Counted from the first letter of the stretch, positions 10,051 to 19,444 are shown. The stretch: 64,000 bases of DNA from Paenibacillus sp. MSJ-34 (GCF_018918005.1 NZ_JAHLPR010000014.1:1-64000); one strand, 5' to 3'. Translations and numbers: made by a program. The notes: generated by a model not told the origin, from the letters alone.

Positions 10051-10079
10051 ATTATAATAAATAATGACCGCTCAGTCAA
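10051..10079 (-). promoter_or_regulatory. promoter of the synthetase-MFS operon with TetR operator
   Basis: Minus-strand -35 TTGACT (10074-10079), 17-bp spacer, -10 TATAAT (10051-10056): a near-consensus vegetative promoter. The -35 is part of the imperfect palindrome ATGACC-GCTC-AGTCAA (10064-10079), and another half-site GGTCAG is at 10042. Confidence 0.75.
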
Positions 10080-10157
10080 CGCAGCTTTCAAGCGCGTTCT
10101 TCGCTAGAATGAGCGTATTGGATGTCCGGATCCGATTCATAAAGGAGGTGATTATGG

Positions 10158-11069
10158 ATGACAGACAAAAAAATTCGCATCATCGAGACGGCAATCAAGC
10201 TTTTCGCCCAGAAAGGCTTTCATCTTACGTCCATCCAGGAAATCGCCGATGCCGCCGGCATTGCCAAGGGATCCATGTACCTGTACTTCAAATCGAAAGA
10301 CGATCTTCTGTTCTCCATTTACAAATATTACTTCGGTTTAATGCATCATGCGCTTGTCGTCGCGGGACAGCAAGACGATTTATCTCCAAGGAAAAGATTA
10401 ATCGCACACTTGCATACCCATTTCGAGAAAACGACGGAATTCCGGGATTTTATTACGATGCAACTGAAAGAACAATTTTTTGAAAATAACGATGAAATTA
10501 AAAAATACGCCTTGCACGGACAAGCGCGGCTTTTTCTTTTGCTGCACAAGCAGTTGCTTGAAGTGTACGGACAACCGTTCGAACCTTGGGCGCTGGATTG
10601 CACGAATATGTTCAAATCGATGGTGACAAGCTATATAGGATTAATAATTTTCTATAAAAAAAGCTTCGATACCCGCGAATTGGCCGTATATCTCGTCGAT
10701 CGTCTCGACGATATCGTATCCGGCTTGCTGGCGAAACAACCGAAGCCTTTCCTTACGGCAAACGAAATGCAGCATTTTCTGGATACCGAGAATATTGTTG
10801 ATTTCGACAACACCGAATATTTGCTGGATGAAATCGTCGCATTGAAGGAACGCGTAGAACAACTTCGGATAAGCGGCCGAACTGCCAAGGATATCGTATC
10901 TTCGCTTCAAGTCATTGAGGAAGAATTGCTGAAAACCGAACCGAAAACAATTATTGTACAAGGCATGGTTTCCCATCTCCGGCAAATCCACGCCCCTGAA
11001 TTGAATAAAGAATTAAAACGTTTATACGCGCTTCTGCACGCTCATTTTGACGAAAATCGGGGCTTGTAA
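10158..11069 (+). CDS. TetR-family repressor with long C-terminal extension
   Basis: A 303-residue regulator, about 100 longer than a typical TetR protein. The N-terminal helix-turn-helix covers roughly residues 5-55, with SIQEIADAAGIAKGSMYLYFKSKDDLL. The extended C-terminus (after about residue 215) is Glu/Lys/Leu-rich and probably coiled-coil, as in YerO-type regulators of Bacillus. The ATG at 10158 has AAAGGAGGTG seven bases before it. The gene diverges from the synthetase-MFS operon, and GGTCA-type palindromes lie in between and in front of the MFS gene, so it probably represses both itself and the exporter. The inducing compound is unknown. Confidence 0.9.
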   Translation: MTDKKIRIIETAIKLFAQKGFHLTSIQEIADAAGIAKGSMYLYFKSKDDLLFSIYKYYFGLMHHALVVAGQQDDLSPRKRLIAHLHTHFEKTTEFRDFITMQLKEQFFENNDEIKKYALHGQARLFLLLHKQLLEVYGQPFEPWALDCTNMFKSMVTSYIGLIIFYKKSFDTRELAVYLVDRLDDIVSGLLAKQPKPFLTANEMQHFLDTENIVDFDNTEYLLDEIVALKERVEQLRISGRTAKDIVSSLQVIEEELLKTEPKTIIVQGMVSHLRQIHAPELNKELKRLYALLHAHFDENRGL

Positions 11070-11080
11070 CGAAGAAAACA

Positions 11081-11122
11081 AAGGGGCAGCCGCCGGGTAG
11101 ATTGACGTCCGGGGAGCCCCTT
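11081..11122. terminator. terminator between convergent tetR and DUF2167 genes
   Basis: AAGGGGC (11081-11087) pairs with GCCCCTT (11116-11122). The T-rich tail (CCTTTGTTTTCTTC) is on the minus-strand side, so it mainly serves the DUF2167 gene. Confidence 0.65.
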
Positions 11123-11130
11123 GCTGCGGA

Positions 11131-12138
11131 TCATAATGTTTTCGATTGGTCCTGCGCCGGATCGCGCTGGGCGTCAAGCGTCACCGAACTGTCTTCCGAC
11201 GGAGCTTCCGGCTGCGTATGGTATTCGCTAACCGTCTCGTCTTCCTTTCTTCTGCCGGTTATTTTGCGTTTTATGAAACCGAACACCCCTGCAATGGCAG
11301 CGACTATAAGGATCCAACCCTTTTTCAACAACGGGACGATAATGCCCAATAGCCCTACTTTTTTGGCAACCGCCAGACCGGCGCCTCCCAGGATCAGCCC
11401 GCTGAGCCCATACTCGGACACTTTATCCGTCTTCTGGTCGAAATCTTCGTAACGTTGTCCCGTTTTCATCTGGAAGTTCGGCAGGATCGATTTTTCCATC
11501 GTTGTGCGGTCATGATCCAATTGGTCCGGATCGGTTACGAGAATCGCCGATATGTATCCTTCTCGAGTCAGTAAACGAACATTATAGTTGATCAGTTTCT
11601 CGTTATGTATATCATGCGCCAGCAAAGCCCAGGACAGTTGATGAGTCTTATCGTCATAGGAAGGAGTAATATGCCAACCGTCGATGAACAATTGCCGCTC
11701 CGAATCTACCTCTTTATTTCTCTCTTCCGTTCCTTGTTTGTAGCTGTCCAGGATCGCATCGGCGTCGATTTTGTTTTTTTCCTTATCTTTAATGTGGCCG
11801 ACATGGTCATACTCGAATAATACATACCACGCTTCGTTTTCGTCTGCCGGAAATACCGTTCCGATCTCTCGGGAAGAAGAACTTCCGCTTACCCACATTT
11901 GAAATTGCCTGCTATCCGCTCCGTCCAAAAAAACGAATTCAGAACCCAATTTCAATTCGGCCAAGTCGCTTCCCAAGTCGACGGTTCCGCCTCCCTCAAT
12001 CCAATGAAGCTCCGGCCCGAAATCCGTCTCGGCAACATCCGTCGTTTCTTCCGACGCCGCCGCAGGCATTGCAAAAACGCACAACAATACCGCACTCAAC
12101 AAACATTTTGTCATCCACCTAAAACCGTTTTTACTCAC
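11131..12138 (-). CDS. DUF2167 family membrane-anchored protein
   Basis: A 335-residue protein with an N-terminal signal peptide (hydrophobic residues 10-28, AMPAAASEE cleavage region) and an extracytoplasmic domain. The motif TVFPADENEAWYVLFEYDHVG is typical of DUF2167. Hydrophobic segments lie near residues 243-290, followed by a basic, then acidic cytoplasmic tail. The GTG at 12138 has GGGAGA upstream. The function of the family is unknown. It stands alone, convergent with tetR. Confidence 0.8.
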   Translation of the reverse strand: MSKNGFRWMTKCLLSAVLLCVFAMPAAASEETTDVAETDFGPELHWIEGGGTVDLGSDLAELKLGSEFVFLDGADSRQFQMWVSGSSSSREIGTVFPADENEAWYVLFEYDHVGHIKDKEKNKIDADAILDSYKQGTEERNKEVDSERQLFIDGWHITPSYDDKTHQLSWALLAHDIHNEKLINYNVRLLTREGYISAILVTDPDQLDHDRTTMEKSILPNFQMKTGQRYEDFDQKTDKVSEYGLSGLILGGAGLAVAKKVGLLGIIVPLLKKGWILIVAAIAGVFGFIKRKITGRRKEDETVSEYHTQPEAPSEDSSVTLDAQRDPAQDQSKTL

Positions 12139-12309
12139 CTTACAATTTCTCCCTTATCTTTTTTTGAAATCATAGGTAGTATCATAACACGGTCAGTAGG
12201 TAAAATTTAATAAAATTTCAAAAAACGGTACTTTAGTCTTGTAATATTTTGTAATTTTCTATACCAAGCTAGGACTTTTCGTTTACTTTAATCGTCTAAA
12301 ATCGGGAAT

Positions 12310-13248
12310 TCACACACAGATGACAATTTCCCGGGAAAAGTTCCCTTTTTTGACGACACATCGATCTACAATGGAAAAACCGATATGCTCCAAATCGCCG
12401 TCGATTCGTTCTGTCGCAATAACGACGACTTTACGCGCCAGTCTGCGAGCGCTGTGAAGCATCGACAAGCGTTCTTCCGATGTCAATCGGGAGCATAAAT
12501 TGTACGGCAAATCGAGAATCGCCGCATCGTATTCGCCGGCAAGATCGCGTATATCGCCGAGCTTCACCGCTGGCGGCATTTCGAAATGGGCCAGATTCTC
12601 CCGGGCTCCCCGCACGGCCAATGGATTGATATCAAACCCGACGATGTCGATTCCCATCGATAAAGCTTCGATGACGACGGTGCCGATTCCGCAGCACGGA
12701 TCGATCGCTCTCACGCCTTGCGGGTTCGGTACGGCGATATTGGCCACGGCCCGGGCCACGCGCGTACTAAGCGCTGTGGAATATTGGCGAGGTTTGCGGT
12801 TATGGGCGAGCCAAATCGCCTCATTGCCGCGGCATTCGCCAAATAACCATCGACCTTCCGCATGTATGACGCCAAATACCCGCTCCGGCCGGCGCATATC
12901 CGCCGTGCCGCGAATGCGGGCCCCGATTTCGCGTTCGATCGCACGCCGTTCAGGGTAATCCGCGACAGTGTCCCCCTTCATATATTCGACTTTAAACGTT
13001 GCACCCTCCAGTTGCAGCGACGAAGCTTGCTCGGCAATTTCCCGGACGGACGCCCCCTCGCACAGGACGGAAATCCGTTGCCGTATAAACGGACTACGGC
13101 TCGGATCGATCGGGATTTCGCTTGCCAAGCCGCCCCCGAACGGCTCCACTCCGAACAGCGAACGCAATTCCAGCGCACATAGCTCCATTTCATCCTCGTG
13201 GCATGCGTAAGTATAATAGTAAAACGGCGTCTGCACCTTCTCTATCAA
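12310..13248 (-). CDS. TRM11/THUMP-like RNA methyltransferase
   Basis: A 312-residue protein. The C-terminal half is a class I SAM methyltransferase with AIDPCCGIGTVVIEAL (SAM loop, about residue 180) and LDLPYNLCSRL, a variant of the N-methyltransferase (D/N)PPY motif. The N-terminal half has the layout of TRM11-like enzymes with a THUMP-related region. A tRNA guanosine N2-methyltransferase role is the best family-based guess, but the substrate is unproven. The start is a TTG at 13248 with GGATGGAG upstream. It has no operon partners. Confidence 0.75.
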   Translation of the reverse strand: MIEKVQTPFYYYTYACHEDEMELCALELRSLFGVEPFGGGLASEIPIDPSRSPFIRQRISVLCEGASVREIAEQASSLQLEGATFKVEYMKGDTVADYPERRAIEREIGARIRGTADMRRPERVFGVIHAEGRWLFGECRGNEAIWLAHNRKPRQYSTALSTRVARAVANIAVPNPQGVRAIDPCCGIGTVVIEALSMGIDIVGFDINPLAVRGARENLAHFEMPPAVKLGDIRDLAGEYDAAILDLPYNLCSRLTSEERLSMLHSARRLARKVVVIATERIDGDLEHIGFSIVDRCVVKKGNFSREIVICV

Positions 13249-13368
13249 AGCTTCGTCTCCATCCTTCCCGAAATGTTGCTGTTTCTATCATTTATTTATG
13301 CCCATAAGTCCATCCTACTGTCAATGTTAATTCGCTTCCTTAATCGTTAATATGGTTAATGAGAACGC

Positions 13369-13398
13369 AAAAAACTCCGACCTCTCAGTCGAAGTTTT
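13369..13398 (-). terminator. terminator of the SGNH hydrolase gene
   Basis: AAACTCCGAC-CTCTCA-GTCGAAGTTT hairpin. On the minus strand it is followed by TTTTTTGCG. Confidence 0.75.
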
Positions 13399-13453
13399 GG
13401 CATTAGCCATATTCGTTCGCGGCCTCAGGGCTCCCGCCCGGCTTCGCGTCAAT

Positions 13454-14083
13454 CTACGCGCCGACGGTCCGTATCCATGCATCCGCAATGAGCGCGTGTC
13501 CCGCCGGAGACGGATGCACCCCGTCCGGCGCCCAAAAGCTTGGCTCCGCCCGGGTGCACGCTTGGGCGAACAAGCCGTCCAGCGGCACGAGCAGCGCTCC
13601 GAATTCCCGGGCAAGCTCGCGGACGACGGCGATTTTCGGGTCCAAATCTTCCCTCCACTGCTTGCGGTCTTCCGGATACGGCACGACGAACGGCTCGACC
13701 ATAATAAGGCGGGCGTCCAACCTTTCCTTCGTCCGCATCAACAGATCGCGATAGCCTTGTTCGAACTGTTCGGCCGACGTAGGGTTGTTCTGGTCATAAC
13801 GGCGCCACGTATCGTTAATGCCGATATAAATAGAGACGACCGTCGGTTTGATGTCGAGGCAATCCGCTTCCCAACGTTCCTGCAAATCACTTGCCCGATT
13901 GCCGCTAATGCCGCGATTGACGAACCGCAACCGCTTCTCGGCATGCAGGAACGACAACCGGCCGGCAATCATATAGGCGTAGCCTCTGCCAAGATCGTCT
14001 CCGCTGTCTCTGTTTCGGCCGGCATCCGTAATACTGTCGCCTTGAAATAAAATGACGTCATTTTGTTGAAGAAATTGTCCCAT
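13454..14083 (-). CDS. SGNH/GDSL-family hydrolase
   Basis: A 209-residue hydrolase with all four SGNH blocks: GDSIT (nucleophile Ser), NRGISGN (Gly), GINDTW (Asn) and DGVHP (catalytic Asp/His). It has no signal peptide, so it is probably cytoplasmic. The length and the FQGDSITD opening resemble bacterial GDSL esterases that deacylate sugars or oligosaccharides. With GH88 as neighbour (475 bases away, same strand) a carbohydrate esterase role is plausible but not shown. GAAGGATG precedes the ATG. Confidence 0.88.
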   Translation of the reverse strand: MGQFLQQNDVILFQGDSITDAGRNRDSGDDLGRGYAYMIAGRLSFLHAEKRLRFVNRGISGNRASDLQERWEADCLDIKPTVVSIYIGINDTWRRYDQNNPTSAEQFEQGYRDLLMRTKERLDARLIMVEPFVVPYPEDRKQWREDLDPKIAVVRELAREFGALLVPLDGLFAQACTRAEPSFWAPDGVHPSPAGHALIADAWIRTVGA

Positions 14084-14244
14084 CCAGCATCCTTCTCCAT
14101 TCCAACGTAATGAAATATCGATGCTTGTATTTTACTATATTGCTTATGAAAGCGGTATTATAAAAAACGGACAAGGGAGATCTTCTCGACCTGCAAATGG
14201 AGTCTATTTTCATCATACCGCAGCGGCTGACGCCCCGTCGGGCG
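14084..14244. other. gene-free stretch upstream of the SGNH gene
   Basis: No gene is seen. Around 14187-14206 a single unit (CCTGCA with flanking GAGTC) resembles the last unit of the ATGCA-type element at 58246-58420. In both places this unit type lies next to a copy of the TAACGAAAC element. Confidence 0.35.
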
Positions 14245-14436
14245 GACTAAACGAAACATATACACGCTAATAGAGTGTCAATTGCCTTGTTGCTGGTGTA
14301 ACGAAACTACAACACGCTAATGAGGGGAAAAAGGCGGTAAAACCGCCGATTTCCAATGAATAACGATCCGTACTTTCGTTAGGATGGGAATGTCTTCATT
14401 TTGAGCGCATTAAGGATTGTCAGTTTCGTTAGCGCC
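14245..14436. repeat. four-unit intergenic element, TAACGAAAC family (copy 1)
   Basis: Two forward units (TAACGAAAC...ACACGCTAAT) are centred near 14260 and 14310. Two reversed units (...TTTCGTTAG) are centred near 14370 and 14420 (spacings 50, 60, 50). The whole block, including linkers such as AAAACCGCCGATTT, recurs in reverse orientation at 58467-58657. The 120 bases between it and the GH88 stop codon hold nothing recognisable. Confidence 0.85.
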
Positions 14437-14559
14437 AAACAAGATCGCCGCGCGAATCGCCTTTGAAATGTAGGAAGGCATCTCCTTCTACTTGCGCTTG
14501 AACGAATGACGCTCTAGAAGCCCTTCTGACACTGCTGTCAAGTGCGATGTCGCGCCAAA

Positions 14560-15666
14560 TTAGAAGATTCGATTCTCCCAGCCTTTCAGCTTGGCGATCG
14601 CTTCCGCGAAAAAGTAATCTCCATAAATGAGCGACACATTCACATTTTGTCCTGCCGGTTTATTGCCCGTACCGCCCCGAAGAATGCCTTGCTGTTCCGG
14701 CTCGTCCCACGTCGCGTAGCCGTCCGCCAAGGCGCGCAGCATCCGCACGGCTCCGTTCCGGTATAGGCAAGCCTCCTGTTCGGGCAAGCTAGCGGCGATT
14801 TCCAGCATTCCCGAAGCGGCGCATGCTGCCGCCGAAGTGTCCTTCGGCTCCGTCTCCGCAGCAGGGACGCGAAAATCCCACGGCGGAACCCCGTCTTCCG
14901 GCAATGCCGCGAGAAAATAATGGGCGACGAGCTGCGCGGCGCGCAAATAGCGCTGTTCTCCCGTATAGCGGTAAGCGTTGGCCAGTCCGTATAGCGCCCA
15001 TGCCTGACCGCGGCTCCATGCGGAATCGGGAGCGTAGCCTTGCCCTCCGAGCGCCTCGATGAACGCGCCGGTTTCCGGATCGAAACTGGCGATATGGCAT
15101 ACGGTGCCGTCCCCGCGCGCGAAACAGCGCAGAACGGTATCGGCGTGAGCCGTGGCAATATGCCGGAATCTAGGATCCCCGGTCTGCTCGGCCGCCCAGA
15201 AAAGGATCGATAAATTCATCATCGAATCGATGATGGACCACCCGCGCATCTCCTGATTCCACGCCCGCAGAAACTTACCCGCCGGATTGAAACGGCCCGC
15301 CAGAAAATTGGCGGCGGCAAGTCCCCTTCTGCAGCCGTCCTCGTCGTTCGTCAGTTTATATTTGATTACTGCGGTCGGCAAAAATTGAAAGCCGACATCA
15401 TGATGCAAATTCGACGGCTTGACAAAGCATTGCTCGATTCGTTCGTCCCAGCCCCACGCCGCTTCCCGGTACGACTCGTCTTTCGTCATATCGTAGACGA
15501 TCCACAATATGCCCGGCCAAAATCCGGAAGTCCACCAATCCAGCCGCATATCGTCATAAACGCCGTTAACGGTCGTATGCGGCGATTTATGCTGCAACTC
15601 GTTTTTCATCCCGTCGATCTTGCTTAATAACCGCTCCCATACCGATGACACCCAAGCTTCTTCCAT
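14560..15666 (-). CDS. unsaturated glucuronyl hydrolase, GH88
   Basis: A 368-residue cytoplasmic (alpha/alpha)6-barrel hydrolase. Its two key Asp residues are visible as HHDVGF (D90) and SIIDSMMN (D147), matching D88 and D149 of the characterised Bacillus enzyme. Known reaction: hydration-driven release of 4-deoxy-5-keto-uronate from the non-reducing end of lyase-generated unsaturated oligosaccharides; that product feeds KduI and KduD. AGGAGGAG precedes the ATG. It is monocistronic as far as can be seen. It shares only moderate similarity with the second GH88 at 56.7 kb, suggesting a different substrate. Confidence 0.92.
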   Translation of the reverse strand: MEEAWVSSVWERLLSKIDGMKNELQHKSPHTTVNGVYDDMRLDWWTSGFWPGILWIVYDMTKDESYREAAWGWDERIEQCFVKPSNLHHDVGFQFLPTAVIKYKLTNDEDGCRRGLAAANFLAGRFNPAGKFLRAWNQEMRGWSIIDSMMNLSILFWAAEQTGDPRFRHIATAHADTVLRCFARGDGTVCHIASFDPETGAFIEALGGQGYAPDSAWSRGQAWALYGLANAYRYTGEQRYLRAAQLVAHYFLAALPEDGVPPWDFRVPAAETEPKDTSAAACAASGMLEIAASLPEQEACLYRNGAVRMLRALADGYATWDEPEQQGILRGGTGNKPAGQNVNVSLIYGDYFFAEAIAKLKGWENRIF

Positions 15667-15968
15667 TCGCGCGCTCCTCCTCTTCTATGATGGAATAACA
15701 GATTGATCGATATGCGAAGATTGTATGCGCTTTCCGTTATTTGTTCAAGGAAAAATATGGGTAATAGCGATTGAAGCATACTTTTGTGTGACGCTCCGCG
15801 CTGAACATATGAAAATATGAAAATTTTGTTGCCAAATCATAGAAAAAAAATAGGGAAAATGATATGTTATTATAGTGGGCAAAAATCGACAATAAACGGT
15901 GAAATTTGGTTAGATTGCGCCAATTTATGCGTACTTGCTTACGCTGGCGCAGAAAGGATTCGACATTC
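15667..15968. promoter_or_regulatory. divergent promoter region, GH88 and M23 genes
   Basis: About 300 AT-rich bases between divergent genes. TATAGT at 15871-15876 is a candidate -10 for the M23 gene, but no matching -35 at 17 bp is clear. No operator-like palindrome was found. Confidence 0.35.
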
Positions 15969-17072
15969 ATGAAAAAACAATGGATTTCAAATAAAATAAC
16001 GATCGTCGTCATGCGGGGCGCGCATCAATCGGTCAAACAAATCCATCTGCATAAGCTGCTGCTTGTCGCGGTACCGCTCCTGCTGGCGGCCGCTCTCGCG
16101 CTGCTCGCCTCCATGCTGTATGTGCGCACAGTGTCGCTCACGGCGCTGACCGCGGAAAAATCGGCGTTCGATACGACGCTGGCGCAGAAGGAAGAGGAGA
16201 TCGACCGGCTGCAAAACGAAGTATTGCAATTGACGGCGCTGACCGACGAGGTGGAGCATCGCATGAACCGGATTGCGCAGATGGAATCCCAACTGCAGCA
16301 GTTCGTGAACGAATACGGGAATCCGAAAGAGTACGCCAAGTCGTCCGGCACAGTCCGGACGTCGACTTCGTCGCCGAACGTTTCGGCGTTATCGGGCGCA
16401 TCGTCTTCGGCGGCCGGAGAATCGCCGTTGCCCGGTCTATCTCCGCTTGCCTCCCCTTGGGACGCGACGGACAACGTCGGCGGGGAATTCCGCGAAGCGA
16501 CCAGCGCCGAAATCGTCGGCGTCGCCAAGGAAACGGGCGAACGTTTGCGGAATTTGCAAACGGCCCTTTCCTCGCTGGACGAGAAAGTTCCCGTCACGCT
16601 GCAGAAGGTGCTCAATATGGAAAGCCTGCTCAAAGGAATTCCAACGCAATGGCCGACCGAATCGACCCGGCTGACGTCCTTGTTCGGTTACCGCAAAGAC
16701 CCGTTCAAGAAAAAAGCGGCATACCATTCCGGCATCGACATCGGCGGAACCACCGGAGACCCGATATACGCAGCGGCTGACGGTACGGTTACCGAAACCG
16801 GATTCAGCAACTCGCGCGGACGGTATATTGTCATCAAGCATCCATCCGGCTTAAGCACCCGATACTTCCATCTATACCAGATCGAAACCGAAGCGAACGC
16901 GAAAGTCTCGAAGGGAGACCGGATCGGGCAAATGGGCAGTTCCGGCCGCAGCACCGGCACGCATCTTCATTTCGAAGTGTTGGAGCAGGATACCCCGATC
17001 GATCCGCTGCCGTTTCTGGAGAGGCTTGCGGATATTGCGGCAACGGCCGATACGCATATGGAACATGAATGA
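15969..17072 (+). CDS. membrane-anchored M23 (LytM-type) peptidase
   Basis: A 367-residue protein with a short basic cytoplasmic start, one TM helix (about residues 29-52), a coiled-coil (about 60-110) and a Ser/Ala-rich linker. A C-terminal LytM/M23 domain follows, with HSGIDIGG (first His and Asp of the Zn site, near residue 253) and HLHFE (near 331). It would cut or help control peptidoglycan at the cell surface. The frame is open from 15906, but the ATG at 15969 has AAAGGA upstream and starts the natural basic/TM topology. The bactofilin gene follows 52 bases later, a common M23 partner in shape and sporulation functions. Confidence 0.92.
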   Translation: MKKQWISNKITIVVMRGAHQSVKQIHLHKLLLVAVPLLLAAALALLASMLYVRTVSLTALTAEKSAFDTTLAQKEEEIDRLQNEVLQLTALTDEVEHRMNRIAQMESQLQQFVNEYGNPKEYAKSSGTVRTSTSSPNVSALSGASSSAAGESPLPGLSPLASPWDATDNVGGEFREATSAEIVGVAKETGERLRNLQTALSSLDEKVPVTLQKVLNMESLLKGIPTQWPTESTRLTSLFGYRKDPFKKKAAYHSGIDIGGTTGDPIYAAADGTVTETGFSNSRGRYIVIKHPSGLSTRYFHLYQIETEANAKVSKGDRIGQMGSSGRSTGTHLHFEVLEQDTPIDPLPFLERLADIAATADTHMEHE

Positions 17073-17124
17073 GTTGAGACGGATACTAGAATAAATTCTA
17101 TTGAAATTGAAGGAGGACGCTTCC

Positions 17125-17532
17125 GTGTTTAAAAGTTCGAAGCCTCAAGCGCAGCAGACCGATACGCTCATCGGTTACGGCACGCAAATCGAAGGGAAAA
17201 TCGTGTGCGAAACGAATTTGCGCATCGAAGGCAATTTTACCGGAGAAATCGAATGCGCCCGCGATGTGACGATTGGAGAGAACGGCTCCGCCCATTCCAA
17301 TATTTCTGCCGCCGACATCGTTATCGCCGGATTGGTTCATGGCAATATTCACGCAAAAGGCAAGCTGACGATCACGCCTACGGGCCGCTTGCACGGCAAC
17401 TTCACCAGTGCGTCGGTCATTATCCACGAAGGCGCCCTCTTCGTCGGCGAAAGCAAAATGTCCGCACCCGGCGGCGAAGCGGACGCTGCGGGCAAGGCGC
17501 AGAAGCAGGCGGCCGCGGCGCGGGAGGAATAA
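17125..17532 (+). CDS. bactofilin (polymer-forming cytoskeletal protein)
   Basis: A 135-residue protein with the beta-helical bactofilin core of repeating hydrophobic strands (LRIEGNFTGEIECARDVTI, then IHAKGKLTITPTGRLHGNF). A short polar N-tail and a disordered Ala/Lys/Glu-rich C-tail flank it. I take the GTG at 17125 as start because AAGGAGGA lies eight bases before it; an upstream TTG at 17101 lies before that ribosome site. Known role: membrane-associated polymers that localise cell-wall enzymes. Its placement after the M23 peptidase on the same strand supports a two-gene operon. Confidence 0.92.
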   Translation: MFKSSKPQAQQTDTLIGYGTQIEGKIVCETNLRIEGNFTGEIECARDVTIGENGSAHSNISAADIVIAGLVHGNIHAKGKLTITPTGRLHGNFTSASVIIHEGALFVGESKMSAPGGEADAAGKAQKQAAAAREE

Positions 17533-17554
17533 CAAGGACGTTCCCGGAGTGACA

Positions 17555-17589
17555 AGCGGTCCGAGCACAATTTATTGTGCCGGACCGCT
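17555..17589. terminator. bidirectional terminator between bactofilin and nucleotidase genes
   Basis: AGCGGTCCG-GCACAA-TTTA-TTGTGC-CGGACCGCT is a nearly perfect long stem followed by CTCTTTT on the plus strand. Confidence 0.88.
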
Positions 17590-17599
17590 CTCTTTTACA

Positions 17600-19444
17600 T
17601 TACTTGCTAATCACAATTTTTTGGCCGGGGTAAATCAAATTCGGATTGCGAAGCTGATTCAACTCTTGCAGCTTGCGCCATGTCGTGCCATAGATTTTGG
17701 CGATTTTCGTAAGATTGTCCCCGGATTTGACGATGTATATTTCCGGAGCCCGCTCCGCTTTTTCTTCCGCAACAGGCTGATTTTCAACCGGTTTCGCTTC
17801 CGATTTCGGCTCTTCTGCCGGTTGCGACTTCGATTCTTCGACAGGCTTAGGATGAACCTCTTCCTTCGCCTTCTCTTCCGTTGCCGGTTGTGCCGCCTCC
17901 TGCTCTTGCGGCTCGGCCTTAATTCTGCCCTCCGCTTTAATTTTCACATCTCCCAATTTTTGAATATAGCTGATCAGCGCTTCATCCAATGCCGGATATT
18001 CGTTGGCGATCGGATAATCTTTGAACATCGTATATTCATCGCCGCCGGCAGCCATAAAGTCGTTCGTCGCCAGCAAATATTCGCGATTCGGATCGAGCGG
18101 TTTGCCTTGGATCGTAACCGAATGGACGCGCTGTCCTTCCGGCTGATCGACATCAATCTTGTACGTCATTCCCCCGACATGCGGGAACGCGCCTTTCACA
18201 TCGGGATAAGCGGACGTTCCGACTTCCAACGCGGCCTTAATATCCGCTCCTTTGACCTTCTTCGTAATAATATAGTTGCCGAACGGCAATACGGTCGTTA
18301 CATGCCCTTTCGTAATGTCGCCTTCCGGAATCGAAGCGCGGATACCGCCGCCGTTCGTCATGGACAATTCCGCGCCGGTAATGTCGATCATCGCATCCGT
18401 AATGAGGTTGCCCAAGTTCGTTTCTCCGGCCCGGACTTGCTCCCGCTCGCCGTCCAGCTTCACCGCCGTTTTGCCGATCACTTCGGCAAGAACTTTCTCT
18501 TGCGCTTTCTTGATCGAAGCGATCGTCTCAACGATTGCCGGATCCGGCTCGACGTCCGCTACTTCCTGTTTCGATATCAGCTTCGCTTTCTTATCCTTCA
18601 ACTTATTGCCTTCGAAGGTAAGCTCTACGACGCCGAGATTTTTCGTATATTCCCCTGAACTGACGATTAACGTGCTATGATCGGCCTCCAAGCCTTCCAC
18701 GAGCGTCGAATGGCTGTGCCCGTCCACGATCAAATCGATGCCCGGCGCTTCCTTCGCAACTTTAATGCTTGTGTCCGTGCTCGATTCGTCGATTCCCAAA
18801 TGCGTGACCGCGATGATCATATCCACTTTGCCTTTGAGCTCGCTAACCATCGCCTTGGCCTCTTCGGCAGGATCCGTGAACGTCAAGCCTTCCACGTTCT
18901 TAGGATGCGTCTTGTATGTCGTTTCCGGCGTCGTCAAGCCGAAGATGCCGAGCTTGATGCCGTCGACTTCTTTAATAATATACGGCTTGAACAATCGCTC
19001 GCCGTTCTCGTACTTCACGTTCGCGCTGACGAGAGGGAAAACGATCATTTTCTCCAACTCTAGCAGTCTTTCGTACCCGTAGTTGAAGTCATGGTTGCCC
19101 GGTGCCATCGAATCGTAGCCGACTTTATTCAAAACTTGCGCTACGCTCTCCCCTTTGACAAGCGTTGCGAAGTTCGTTCCGTGCAACGTGTCGCCGGCAT
19201 CCAGCAGCAGCGTATTCGGATTTTCCTTTTTATGCTTTTGGACCAGTGTAGAGATTTTCGCAAAACCCATGCCGTCTTGCTCCGATTCTTCCACTCTCGA
19301 ATGCGTGTCGTTTGTATGCAGAATCGTAATCTTTTTCGTTGCCGCGCCCGTTGTTTCCGCAAATGCGAAAGCGGAGAACGTCGAGAAAACAAGTCCGAAG
19401 GCTAAGAAAAACGTTGCACTAACTTTCATCAACTTTTTCAACAC
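17600..19444 (-). CDS. secreted 5'-nucleotidase / cyclic phosphodiesterase with C-terminal LysM
   Basis: About 614 residues. A signal peptide (to about residue 30) is followed by a calcineurin-type metallophosphatase domain (HTNDTHSR, DAGDTLHG, APGNHDFNYG), then a 5'-nucleotidase C-terminal domain (TNGGGIRA, ATNDFMAAGGDEY). A Pro/Glu/Lys-rich linker follows, and the last 45 residues form a LysM domain (IVKSGDNLTKIAKIYG) for wall attachment. Known role: extracellular phosphate and nucleoside scavenging. The frame opens at 19456 (GTG); GTG 19444 or TTG 19441 fit the GGGGTG ribosome site better. No PHO box was recognised. Confidence 0.9.
   Translation of the reverse strand: MLKKLMKVSATFFLAFGLVFSTFSAFAFAETTGAATKKITILHTNDTHSRVEESEQDGMGFAKISTLVQKHKKENPNTLLLDAGDTLHGTNFATLVKGESVAQVLNKVGYDSMAPGNHDFNYGYERLLELEKMIVFPLVSANVKYENGERLFKPYIIKEVDGIKLGIFGLTTPETTYKTHPKNVEGLTFTDPAEEAKAMVSELKGKVDMIIAVTHLGIDESSTDTSIKVAKEAPGIDLIVDGHSHSTLVEGLEADHSTLIVSSGEYTKNLGVVELTFEGNKLKDKKAKLISKQEVADVEPDPAIVETIASIKKAQEKVLAEVIGKTAVKLDGEREQVRAGETNLGNLITDAMIDITGAELSMTNGGGIRASIPEGDITKGHVTTVLPFGNYIITKKVKGADIKAALEVGTSAYPDVKGAFPHVGGMTYKIDVDQPEGQRVHSVTIQGKPLDPNREYLLATNDFMAAGGDEYTMFKDYPIANEYPALDEALISYIQKLGDVKIKAEGRIKAEPQEQEAAQPATEEKAKEEVHPKPVEESKSQPAEEPKSEAKPVENQPVAEEKAERAPEIYIVKSGDNLTKIAKIYGTTWRKLQELNQLRNPNLIYPGQKIVISK

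Noticed and set aside
17408-18658. 416-codon plus-strand open frame
   Set aside because: It lies antisense to the 5'-nucleotidase gene, is Arg/Phe-rich with no recognisable motif, and lacks a ribosome site; it is a shadow frame.
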